A stretch of 64,000 nt of DNA from Rhodococcus sp. P1Y. Lineage in GTDB: Bacteria > Actinomycetota > Actinomycetes > Mycobacteriales > Mycobacteriaceae. The stretch's first letter is position 1. Every line of letters starts with the position of its first letter. Shown here piece by piece: positions 27,602 through 36,633 of this stretch. The stretch spans positions 4,794,001-4,858,000 of the forward strand of contig NZ_CP032762.1 of NCBI RefSeq assembly GCF_003641205.1, in the 5' to 3' direction. The notes under the pieces are model-generated. The model was given only the letters and a program-made list of their open reading frames with translations, did not search any database and was not told the DNA's origin. The position numbers and the translations under genes are program-made.

Positions 27602-30600
27602 GTGACACAGGCCGAACGATGGTTCATCGTCGACGCGCCGATCAGCGATGCCGAGCGCGATGCGTTCGGCCACACCGACGTTGCTTCCAACCTCAAGATG
27701 ATGCTGCGCAGCCGCACCCACGGGCGACTTCTCATCGGTCTACTCGGACCCTTCGGGGTCGGTAAGAGCACCGTGATCGAACTGCTCAAATCAGACCTGC
27801 GCCATGATCGAACACACGCCCTCGTGCGGATCTCGGCCGAGCGTCACGAGAATGCCGGTCTCCATCGATCGCTGATTTACTCTTTCGCCGAGAAACTGGT
27901 CGAAGAAAAATGCATCACCGATGCCACAGCAGAAGACCTGTTGAGTGAGCTCGAGATGTCGTCGTCGATGATGACCGTCGACCCCACCGCAGCACCTCTG
28001 TTGATTTGGGCTCGGAAACTACGGCACGCCAGCGGGCGACTTCTGATTAACATCCTGCTCTGGATACTGGCGATCATCGCTACGGCAGGCCTTCTCACCC
28101 TGGTCCTCTCACTCATCGGTGTCGACATCACTCAAGCAGTGTGGACCTGGATCACCCTCGGCGCCGGATTTACCGCGATCCTCGCACCGACCCTGTCGAC
28201 ATTGTGGAGTGTCAGCAACGGTGATTCCTGGATCTCTTCGTGGCTACGACCAGGCCAGAGTACGTCGACGCGGCCACGAGTCGAGGCCGCAGACGAATTC
28301 GAGCGCGCATTCGCCCAACTTATCGGCAGAGTCAAACAAAGCGTCGTCATCGCGATCGACGACATCGACAGACTGTCCTCCGATGAGGTACTCGCCGCAC
28401 TGAACGCAATCAGAAGCTTCCAGCTCACCTGCCCAGCCGACAAACGTCCCACCTTCATCGTGTCGGCCGATGAGGCCGTAATCCGTCAGGCGATCACCAA
28501 AGCGCACCCTGGGCTGGCATCGAGCCCCGGCGAAGACCGAGCGGCTGCGAAAGCCTTCCTTGACCGGTTGTTCGTCCAGCGCCAGCTGATGCCCCCACAT
28601 TCGCGCCGGGATCTGCGCACCTACGCACGCGAGCTGCTCGCTACCGTCGATCATGCCGGAGCACACGCACTCGGAGCAGAACTCGACAACACGCTCGCAG
28701 TGCTGATCCATGACGGAGTCACAGACCCACGCCACGTCATCCGGCTGCTGAACGCATTCTTCGGCGACTACCGACTGGCAACACAACGCGAACAGCATCG
28801 GCGTACCCGCTCCATAACTCCGGGCGAAGTCACCGCGCACCCACGCACCCTCGCGCAAATGACCGTACTGAAGGTGGACTTTCCCGAGTTCTTCGAAAAG
28901 TTCAGCGAAGACACCGAAATCTTGGACCTCGTCGCAGAGGCCACACGCGACGGAAACACCGACCGGCTCGCCGAGCACGGCGTTCCACTCAACACACCAT
29001 GGTACGCAGATCTATCCCGATTCGTTTCGCGAACAAAGGGATTCGTCCATCCTGTCGATGATATCCTCGCCTTCATCTATTTGGGCCAAGACGAGGTCGA
29101 TCGACTGGCCGGCAGCAGAGACGCCCGCGAAATGCGACGACTGCTGGTCAACAACCAGATCGCGGGCCTCAACCAGCTACTGTCCCGTCGCAACACCGAC
29201 CCGCAGACTCGACAACTCGACCGCCTCGTCCCTCTGATCATCGACACCCTCGACACTGTGTACGATCTTGAGCTGGCCAACACACTCGGCTCGATAACCC
29301 ACATCATCGACCAGCTGCCAGCACCAGAGCGCCCGCGGATAGCGGACTCCTTCGGACGCGCACTGGCCCGCAGTACATGCACCGACCCACAACTCGACGG
29401 ACTTGTAGAACTAGCTACCAGCTCCACCGAAGATGAACTCGCACAATCAATCACACAATATCTTCTGAGCACCGCCATTGCAGAAGACGATGCCACGACC
29501 CGAGCCCTGACAGTGCTCGCTCACCGAAGCGACCTCGCAGCCATCCTCGGACCAGACACCATCACCCAATTCCTCAACGAACGGATCACCGACCTCACCT
29601 CCGCCGATTACGACACATTCGAATCATGGTTCGACGCAGTCGACGCCTCCCCAGCGCCCGACCTACATCCCATCCTGAGTTGGGCAGTGCTAAGCGGCAT
29701 CGACGCAACCGACGACGATATCTCGAACTCATGGGCCGACAAGGCACTAAACGTCTTCGATCCAGCCGGGCCTTCACACCGGGAGGAAGCGACCCAACTG
29801 ATAACGAAAATCGTCGGCAGCGACGACATCGCATCGCAGGTAGGCCGACTCGCGCTTCTTGGATTCAGTGCGTGGAACTCCACCGACCCACAGGAGTTGG
29901 CCGACGTTGCGTTCGCCATCTATAACGGCGGACTCGCAGACGACGGAACACTCACTCGATCCATCCGACCGGACGCGGAAACAGCTGCCGTCGAATTGAT
30001 GCGGTCGGCTGTCGCACACTCTTCTGCCCATGAGTTCACCATCGGAGGGCAGGAAGTCACAGTCCCCGTCGCGGCAGCTCGTTTCGCTGCCGCGGTCCTC
30101 GAATCGCAACAGGGAGAGGACCCCAGACCCCCGATCCGCCAACTCCTGATCGAACTGATCCAAGTGGATAGCGCGGCAGGATCAATCCTGGCTTCAGCGT
30201 TCGTCAACGCCTGGAACGAAGATGGGGTGATCGGAAACGCATCAGCCCACACCACCCTCGGTGCCGTCGTCCCCTATCTCGACGAACTCGACGAGCCCAC
30301 AACGGCAGCGGTCCGGGACGCATTCGTCACCGCGACCGCACCGGCGGCAACACAGGAAAGTGTCGATGCCTACCTCACTACAGTGACCGCCGTACTCAGC
30401 ACAGCAACCGGCAAGACATGGATCCCCACTTTTACGGAGAGCCTGCGATCGCAGATAACCTACTCGAACACCGAGTCCACCCAGCGAGCCACTCTAGCGC
30501 TCAACGCAATATTCACGAGTACCGATGTTCCCGACAACGAAGCCAGCGCAGTCTTGGAGTCGTACCGGCCCTTGTACTCTCAAAGCGGTAGCCAATCCAC

Positions 30601-31459
30601 AGCCGCGTCAGCACTCACCACACTTAGATGGCCGGTCACTATGTGGTCCAGCGTTTTACAGCTTCTAGCTCAGTACCACTCCACGGTCTCCGAGAGAGAC
30701 TACGAGGCCCTTGCGCGCCAGCTGTGCACTGTCAATCCCGTACCGGCCATCCCGAACGAGCTAGCCGCCGGCCTGCGCGATGCGATCGTCAAACTAGGCA
30801 GACAAGATCAGGCCCTCGCCGGCATCGACCACCTCACCCTTGCACTACCATTCGAGCAAGCAATCCTAGTGGCGACAGAATCCCCTGGAATGGGACACAC
30901 ACTCGTCGACGCCGTTGCGCAACAACCTGATCAGCTCACCGCTGTCAGTCTGTTCTTGCGCACTTTTCTGGCGCACCCGACCCCAGAATCTGGCGTTGAG
31001 GACCCGGGGCTTACAGCACTGATCGCATCTCACTACCCCAGCGAGTACACCCACACTGTCGACAAAGAGATCGACGGGCAACTTGCAGGAGACACCTACG
31101 CAAGCCACGCAGCGTGGACTGCGGTGCTCGCTCCACTGACCGGCGACGACGCCGAACATCTGTACACCGGCATCGACCGCGCACTGTCGGGCTCCGCCGG
31201 CGACGTCGAGAACGCCCAGGAACTAGTCCTCGCGAGCACCCTAGTCGACGGTCATCGACATCGAATCATCCCTCTCGCCACAGCCGCGCTCACACAATGG
31301 ATCCGCGTCCACAAAGACCCGCACGTATCGGCCACACTGGCGGCATCGCTCGATCTCGACCCCGAAGCCCGCATCGCAGGTCGTGCAGCCATTGCGACCA
31401 GACCCCGCAATTCAGAGCAACGGCAGGCTTGGGAAGCGGCGATGAACAAACTCGAATGA
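27602..31459 (+). CDS. Large KAP-family P-loop NTPase with membrane insert and helical repeat tail
   Basis: A protein of 1285 residues from GTG 27602 (preceded by AGGGGAGA). Walker A GPFGVGKST is at about residues 49-57. Two hydrophobic helices follow at about 147-173 (LLINILLWILAIIATAGLLT) and 179-202. Then comes Walker B VVIAIDDIDRLS at about 248-259. Membrane helices inserted between the two Walker motifs are the hallmark of KAP NTPases. The remaining 900 residues are a long array of helices with acidic, Ala/Leu-rich repeats (HEAT/ARM-like). KAP proteins are membrane-anchored ATPases, several of them in anti-phage systems such as Qat. Here no Qat partner genes are adjacent, so it may act alone or with products encoded elsewhere in the island. 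Confidence 0.88.
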   Translation: MTQAERWFIVDAPISDAERDAFGHTDVASNLKMMLRSRTHGRLLIGLLGPFGVGKSTVIELLKSDLRHDRTHALVRISAERHENAGLHRSLIYSFAEKLVEEKCITDATAEDLLSELEMSSSMMTVDPTAAPLLIWARKLRHASGRLLINILLWILAIIATAGLLTLVLSLIGVDITQAVWTWITLGAGFTAILAPTLSTLWSVSNGDSWISSWLRPGQSTSTRPRVEAADEFERAFAQLIGRVKQSVVIAIDDIDRLSSDEVLAALNAIRSFQLTCPADKRPTFIVSADEAVIRQAITKAHPGLASSPGEDRAAAKAFLDRLFVQRQLMPPHSRRDLRTYARELLATVDHAGAHALGAELDNTLAVLIHDGVTDPRHVIRLLNAFFGDYRLATQREQHRRTRSITPGEVTAHPRTLAQMTVLKVDFPEFFEKFSEDTEILDLVAEATRDGNTDRLAEHGVPLNTPWYADLSRFVSRTKGFVHPVDDILAFIYLGQDEVDRLAGSRDAREMRRLLVNNQIAGLNQLLSRRNTDPQTRQLDRLVPLIIDTLDTVYDLELANTLGSITHIIDQLPAPERPRIADSFGRALARSTCTDPQLDGLVELATSSTEDELAQSITQYLLSTAIAEDDATTRALTVLAHRSDLAAILGPDTITQFLNERITDLTSADYDTFESWFDAVDASPAPDLHPILSWAVLSGIDATDDDISNSWADKALNVFDPAGPSHREEATQLITKIVGSDDIASQVGRLALLGFSAWNSTDPQELADVAFAIYNGGLADDGTLTRSIRPDAETAAVELMRSAVAHSSAHEFTIGGQEVTVPVAAARFAAAVLESQQGEDPRPPIRQLLIELIQVDSAAGSILASAFVNAWNEDGVIGNASAHTTLGAVVPYLDELDEPTTAAVRDAFVTATAPAATQESVDAYLTTVTAVLSTATGKTWIPTFTESLRSQITYSNTESTQRATLALNAIFTSTDVPDNEASAVLESYRPLYSQSGSQSTAASALTTLRWPVTMWSSVLQLLAQYHSTVSERDYEALARQLCTVNPVPAIPNELAAGLRDAIVKLGRQDQALAGIDHLTLALPFEQAILVATESPGMGHTLVDAVAQQPDQLTAVSLFLRTFLAHPTPESGVEDPGLTALIASHYPSEYTHTVDKEIDGQLAGDTYASHAAWTAVLAPLTGDDAEHLYTGIDRALSGSAGDVENAQELVLASTLVDGHRHRIIPLATAALTQWIRVHKDPHVSATLAASLDLDPEARIAGRAAIATRPRNSEQRQAWEAAMNKLE

Positions 31460-31859
31460 CACCCAGCGCCTCGACGACCTGTCCACGCTCCCACGCGCGC
31501 CAGGGCTGTATGCGTGGCAGGGGGGCACGGGAGCAGCCAGGCGACGGTCGTCCGGTCCGGTACCTGACCGAGAGTGAAGGGATTGTTCGATCGATCGAGA
31601 GGTTCACGGGGCGTTCGTGCCTGGGACCATTGCTCTTTCGCGACGAGACGCATCACGATCGACATCGACTTCCCTAGCACCGAGCCCAACATCGACGACA
31701 GGTATTCCGACGCCGTCAGTGCGATGTGGATGCTTCTGAAGGCCATGTCCGAGCCCGATCGGTTCGACTTCTCGGTAGACCACGACGATGTGCGACCGAA
31801 CCTTGGCAAGAAGGAACGAGCGTTGGGAACAGCTACGGGAAGAAAGCGACATGGAACTG

Positions 31860-32020
31860 ATGCCTGTTCACGCGCCGAACGCACCGTTTCGGTGCGGGTG
31901 TCGGCGGCGTCGACGAGATACGCGGCGACGGAAACCGGGTGTGCCGGTAATGCGACGTGCCCCTCTCAGTCGCACCAGCCGGAGAAGCGGCGCCACGCGG
32001 CGCCGTAGGTCTTACGGGTG
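31860..32020 (-). pseudogene. Fragment of a tyrosine-recombinase N-terminal (core-binding) domain
   Basis: Minus-strand translation gives TRKTYGAAWRRFSGWCD, a stop (TGA at 31966-31968), then EGHVALPAHPVSVAAYLVDA and ADTRTETV. This is the usual SAM-like DNA-binding domain of phage integrases (R-T-Y-x-x-x-W-R-x-F-x-x-W-C...LPA-x-P-x-x-V-A-A-Y-L). Only this domain remains and it is interrupted by a stop, so it is a relic of an integrase that once lay on the minus strand. Confidence 0.72.
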
Positions 32021-32618
32021 CCCTCCGAGCGTGACGATTCGACTGCTTTTGCGATCCGCTTCGCGACTGCGGGCGGGATCTTAGGTTCCACTGCCGTCTG
32101 CGGATGCCCTACAACGCCTTCAGAAGCAGTTGTGGAGGGTGTTCGGTCTGGCCGGAAGCCACACTCGCAGCCTAGCGCAGGTCACCGACAGATCTGGCTA
32201 GCGAAAACTGTGCTGAACTGGCATTTCGGGATCGAAGGGGCGGAAATGCAATTGCGTGGCCCCGCGTCCGACCGATTCACCCAACCCACTATGCCCGTTC
32301 CACGCGGCCGCCCGATTGCTGAGGCACGAGAGCGACGCGCGCAGTAATTGTGCCGAGTCCCTGGACGTCGGTTCGGGTTCAGATGGAGCCTCAAGAAGCA
32401 GTTGCGACAGCGTTGTGACACCGAACGACAACGTGAGCCACACGCAAGCGCGCACCTGGGGAGATACGTATTATAGCTTATGAAATCGGCAAACTTTTGG
32501 GATCTGAAATCCGCTGTCTCGGTTGTCCACTTAAATCCACGGGAGACCACCGAAGACCACGATACCACCCGAAAAGCACTGTCCTGGTGCAGAATTCTGG
32601 ATCCATATGGACTCTGGC

Positions 32619-32664
32619 GCCACCAGTCGGACTCGAACCGACACTGTGCGAATTTTAAGTCCGC
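32619..32664 (-). repeat. tRNA-3'-half-like sequence, copy C (putative att remnant)
   Basis: Best preserved of the three copies. Read on the minus strand it gives an anticodon stem-loop with loop CTTAAAA (stem GCGGA/TTCGC), a 5-base variable region, T-arm GTCGGTTCGAGTCCGAC and acceptor strand TGGTGGC. The 5' half of a tRNA is absent. The bases at the anticodon position would read UAA, but the short variable region does not fit tRNA-Leu, so no identity is assigned. A 9-base inverted repeat (CACTGTGCG/CGCACAGTG, 32642-32670) overlaps it. Confidence 0.7.
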
Positions 32665-32772
32665 ACAGTGCAAAACCTCGCGCAGCGACCCCGAGCTATT
32701 CGCCTTTGCTGGACTATTCGGGAAGCGATGGCCATACTTGCTCAGCACGACGGATCCGAATTTGGTTTTTCC

Positions 32773-33348
32773 TCAATCGAATTCGGTGTACTTCGAGTGA
32801 ACCCCGAAGCTCTTACTGATTGGGTATCTGTCCGCGTTATGGGTGAGCTTTGCCTCTGCGACGTCCGCTAGCCCTACACCTACCAGCCCAGCAACACGAG
32901 CCAGATGGTCGAAGGCCGCAGTAATTCGGCGTTCGACGCGTTCGAGCGAGGTTTCATCTTCGCCAACCGCTGACCACTGCCAGAATTCCAGAATCTCCCC
33001 AACTGCCCCTACGAGTTTTGCAAGAGCCAAAAACAGCAGGCGCTCTGAATCGGAGGCAGTGGTTCCCTGGCCCCTTTGCACTTGCCGGTCAGGCAGTGAG
33101 CACCCCAGAACGTCGAACAGCCTTAGGAGGTACAACGTGACGTCTGCAATCTCGCTGGTCACTGACTCCAAGGATGCCAGCCCGGCCTTGTCACCCGGGG
33201 AGGAGAGCGCGTCGGCTATCGCGTTAGAGAGCTCTCCGACCTCGCCACCCAAAGCCATAGCCAGGTTTTTTGGGGTGTGGAACTGGCCCCAGTCGCGTTC
33301 GATCGCGAACTCTCGCTGGTCGTCCATCACCTGCTGGAGCGTGGCCAT
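32773..33348 (-). CDS. MazG-like nucleotide pyrophosphohydrolase
   Basis: A 191-residue protein from ATG 33348 (MATLQQVMDDQREFAIERDW). The metal-binding ExxE...ExxD pattern of the all-alpha NTP pyrophosphatases is present: Glu36/Glu39 in GGEVGEL and Glu66/Asp69 in EIADVTLYLLRL. A second helical half contains WQWSAVGEDE and a further repeat-like arrangement. Such enzymes hydrolyse (d)NTPs or modified nucleotides to monophosphates and pyrophosphate. It is divergent, with 187 bases between the starts, from the nuclease-helicase gene, so the two may share control. The long frame to 33735 has no coding character before Met at 33348. Confidence 0.83.
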   Translation of the reverse strand: MATLQQVMDDQREFAIERDWGQFHTPKNLAMALGGEVGELSNAIADALSSPGDKAGLASLESVTSEIADVTLYLLRLFDVLGCSLPDRQVQRGQGTTASDSERLLFLALAKLVGAVGEILEFWQWSAVGEDETSLERVERRITAAFDHLARVAGLVGVGLADVAEAKLTHNADRYPISKSFGVHSKYTEFD

Positions 33349-33535
33349 GCCAAGGACGCTATCGCCGACCGCACGTAACCGCCAACATGGCGCGCCACTG
33401 CGTCGTCGGTCCAACAACAGACCATCCGTTTCAGATAGCCTTCCACTGCGGCCCGACGGACTTCCGCTGTGAGAAGCAGCTACGGACATGCCCCCACCCG
33501 CACGACTCGATTCGTGCTGCCTTGGGGACATTTCC

Positions 33536-35413
33536 GTGACATTGCTTCGTACTACCGCTGACAGAATTGTCGGCATGGCAGATCCTGCGTCGGTCAGTGA
33601 GCAATTGCTGGAACAGATGCTCTTCCGCACCGGTCGACGCGCAAGTCCTTCCGAGCAAACGTCGTGGAGCAAGAGCCTGCCGGCCTTCGCGCGTGACCTC
33701 ATCGACGCAGGGTTGTCGAATGTCGAGATGCTCATCGAGTATCAGCTCCCACTTACCTCAAGACGTGTCGACGTAGTGCTCGCCGGTACGCATCCAGTGA
33801 CCGGTGCAGCTTCTTACGTCTTGGTGGAGCTGAAGCAGTGGTCGTCTGCGTTCAAGTTCGAGGGCAACGAAGAGCTAGTAGATGTGCCCGGGATGCCGGG
33901 CGGCCCGAAGCTACATCCAGTCGCCCAGGTGCGCGGATATTGCGAATACATGGCTGACTTCACCAAGTCGCTGGCCGACCAGCCTGACGCGCTGGCAGGT
34001 GTCGCCTACCTACACAACGCGCTTGATCCAACAGCCGTGTCAGATCTGCGTGCCCTACCGCCATCGACTGACGGACGGCTGTTTACCGCGGCGGATCGCC
34101 AAGACCTACACGCGTTTCTTCGGTCACGGTTGTCAGCCACAGGCAGCAGCCACTCACCCGCAGACACGTTGATCCGATCCGCAGTCGCGCCTTCGCAGCA
34201 GCTTTTGAAGGTCGCTGCGGCTGAAGTTCGTGACCGCCCGCAGTTCCATCTGCTGGGTGAGCAGCAACTCGCCGTAGACCTCGTTCTTCACGCTGTCGAG
34301 CAAGCTCGGCAAGCTGACAGCAAGCAGGTCATCATCGTGACGGGTGGGCCCGGTAGCGGCAAGAGCGTGGTCGCGCTGTCCCTCGTCGGAGAGTTGGCTC
34401 GACGTGGCCGCGCAGTGTTGCACGCAACCGGATCACGTTCTTTCACCCAGACGCTGCGAAAAGTTGCCGGTCACCGCGCTCCACGCGTTCAGAAGATGTT
34501 CAAGTACTTCAATCAGTTCATGTCCGTCGAGCGAAACAGCCTGGACGTGCTCATCCTGGATGAAGCGCATCGGATCCGCGAAACATCCGTGGACCGCTAT
34601 ACCAGGGCTGAGCTCCGCACTGACCGCCCACAGGTGGACGAGCTCATTGCCGCCGCCCGCGTTCCCGTTTTCCTCCTCGATGAGCATCAGATCGTGAGAC
34701 CCGGTGAAATGGGTTCGCTCGAACAGATCGAGGAGTACGCGAAGTCTCTTGGACTGACATCGCGTCACGTGCACCTCGGTGAGCAGTTTCGCTGCGGAGG
34801 AAGCGAAGAATACGTCCTTTGGACGAAGCGCCTCCTTGGTTTGACAGAAGGCGGGCCAATCCCCTGGCCTGGCGATCCTCAGTTCGAAGTGCAAGTTGCT
34901 GACAGTCCTGAGGAACTCGAACGGATACTCGCCAAACAGATGGAGCGCGGCTACTCAGCACGAATGACAGCTGGCTATTGCTGGAGTTGGAGCAACGCCC
35001 GCGACGACGGGTCGCTTGTCAACGACGTCACGATCAATAATTGGTCCCGACCTTGGAATAGCAAGAGTGACAGGCGAGTCGGCGATGCGCCTCCTGCCCC
35101 GCTCTGGGCAACCGAGGATGGCGGGTTCAACCAAGTCGGATGTGTCTACACTGCCCAGGGATTCGAGTACGACTGGAATGGTGTGATCTTTGGGCCCGAC
35201 TTGGTTTGGCGCGATGGTCGGTTAACCGTGAAGCGGGAAGCGAACCGAGATCCCGACCTGAAGAACACCAAGAAAATCAGCGACATCCGCGTTGACTTAT
35301 TGATCCGGAACATTTACAAGGTACTGCTAACTCGTGGAATGGTTGGGACCATTCTGTACTCCACCGACGCAGAAACGAGGAAAGCCCTTCACTCGCTGAT
35401 CGACCCAAAGTAG
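33536..35413 (+). CDS. DUF2075-family helicase with N-terminal PD-(D/E)XK-like nuclease
   Basis: A 625-residue protein from GTG 33536 (VTLLRTTADRIVGMADPAS). N-terminal residues about 60-110 contain EYQLP, VDVVLAG (Asp79) and YVLVELKQW (Glu98-x-Lys100), the D...ExK pattern of a restriction-like nuclease. Then comes an SF1-like DUF2075 (Schlafen group 3) ATPase: Walker A GGPGSGKSV at about 270-278, Walker B LDVLILDEAHRI with Asp342, FLLDEHQIVRPGE, and late motifs VYTAQGFEYDWNGVIFG and YKVLLTRGM. It probably unwinds or remodels nucleic acid and cuts it. Its island location and association with a MazG-like enzyme suggest a defence module. Confidence 0.85.
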   Translation: MTLLRTTADRIVGMADPASVSEQLLEQMLFRTGRRASPSEQTSWSKSLPAFARDLIDAGLSNVEMLIEYQLPLTSRRVDVVLAGTHPVTGAASYVLVELKQWSSAFKFEGNEELVDVPGMPGGPKLHPVAQVRGYCEYMADFTKSLADQPDALAGVAYLHNALDPTAVSDLRALPPSTDGRLFTAADRQDLHAFLRSRLSATGSSHSPADTLIRSAVAPSQQLLKVAAAEVRDRPQFHLLGEQQLAVDLVLHAVEQARQADSKQVIIVTGGPGSGKSVVALSLVGELARRGRAVLHATGSRSFTQTLRKVAGHRAPRVQKMFKYFNQFMSVERNSLDVLILDEAHRIRETSVDRYTRAELRTDRPQVDELIAAARVPVFLLDEHQIVRPGEMGSLEQIEEYAKSLGLTSRHVHLGEQFRCGGSEEYVLWTKRLLGLTEGGPIPWPGDPQFEVQVADSPEELERILAKQMERGYSARMTAGYCWSWSNARDDGSLVNDVTINNWSRPWNSKSDRRVGDAPPAPLWATEDGGFNQVGCVYTAQGFEYDWNGVIFGPDLVWRDGRLTVKREANRDPDLKNTKKISDIRVDLLIRNIYKVLLTRGMVGTILYSTDAETRKALHSLIDPK

Positions 35414-35510
35414 ATTTCCGCGAATTGAAACTTCGAACACGGCCCGACAGGCTTCCGTCTAGGACACGCCTCCACCCGGTGCGATCCCGGATAGGCCCTG
35501 TCTTGACCAG

Positions 35511-36354
35511 TTGGATCTACACATTTCACCCGACTATCCAGATCACCTGAACTTCGCTCGCTCAGACCGGCTGTGGGACACGCGAGTCAACCCATCTGTA
35601 TCCGTCGGCGACGACATCTTCTTCTGGCGGTCACGCGGCACGCTTGCAGGCTGAGCGCGCGCAACGTCCGATTCATTCGCAATCTCAGCCAACTCCCCTC
35701 GTGCGCAGTGGCACGATGTCGATAGCGGCGGCTATCAGTACCGTTTTTCACTTGGACATGGTGAGCGAGCAGGTGAAGTCTACGATCCGATGGACAGCCA
35801 TGGCCGCCGGCGCCGGGACGAACAAGCCTGCAGGAAATGGCCGGATCAAGATCGACAACCCTCAAGGCCAGCAGTTTCTTCGATCGCTTTTTGTGGGTCC
35901 CAGTGATATCACTTTCCCGTCAATTTCGGGCAATCCATTTAGCTACGGTGATGATTTGCGCGACCGGGCCGAACGTGAAATTGTCGTCCGACGTGGTCAA
36001 AAACGATTTAGACAGTCACTTCTCGACGCATATGACCGCAAGTGCGCGGTCTCGGATTCAGACGTCGAACCGGTACTGGAGGCCGCTCATATCTACCGAT
36101 ATTTCGGCGACCATGGCAACCACATCTCTAACGGAATTCTGTTACGAAGCGACTTACATGCTCTGTTCGATTTACGACTGATTGCGGTAGATCGAAATTA
36201 CACGGTGCGTATCTCACCGGACCTGAAAAGCAGTGAATACAAAAGATTCCACGGCTCTTCGCTACGAATACCTGTCGCGAGTGAGGATTCTCCAAGTCTT
36301 CAGGCGCTAAGCAGACACGCGGATTCTTGTCAATGGTTTCAAGCTGAGAGGTAG
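35511..36354 (+). pseudogene. EVE-like domain/HNH endonuclease fusion, broken by a stop and a frameshift
   Basis: In one frame from about 35511 the sequence reads an EVE/PUA-like N-terminus (HISPDYPDHLNFARSDRLWD, then SVSVGDDIFFWRSRGTLAG) and hits TGA at 35652-35654, where a Trp codon would be expected. The frame then continues as ARATSDSFAISANSPRAQW and DVDSGGYQYRF. At the T5 run 35744-35748 it must lose one base to continue as HLDMVSEQVKSTIRWTAMA and the HNH part: YDRKCAVSD, then EAAHIYRYFGDHGNHISNGI, LLRSDLHALFDL. One nonsense change plus one inserted T explain both breaks. EVE domains bind modified bases, and such fusions resemble modification-dependent restriction enzymes. The true 5' end is unclear. 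Confidence 0.75.
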
Positions 36355-36633
36355 AAGCAGCAGCACAATTACGCGCGACTGATTATCTCAGGACACTCGA
36401 CCTTTTGGGAGCATCCTGCCCATGGCGTGGATCATTGGTGACCAATGAATGCGTTGTCGGTGCAGGTGGCCGGACGGGTTCGACGGCTGCACCGTCGTCG
36501 CCCACAACCGGCCACCGCATAACCGGCATCGATGAGAGCCTTCGCGAAACGAAGCGCCGTCGCAGCCTCGACCACTACGACCTGCAATAGCTGCGGAGAG
36601 GCCCTGGGGGTGATGACTATCGAACGGAATGGC

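Larger units (their letters stand above)
31460..32772. other. Gene-free decayed stretch between KAP and MazG-like genes
   Basis: About 1.3 kb without an intact gene. Immediately after the KAP stop the plus strand reads RLDDLSTLPRAPGLYAWQ, reminiscent of the start of a GIY-YIG nuclease but at once out of frame. At about 31860-32020 the minus strand carries an integrase N-terminal scrap, and at 32619-32664 the third tRNA-like copy. Confidence 0.5.
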
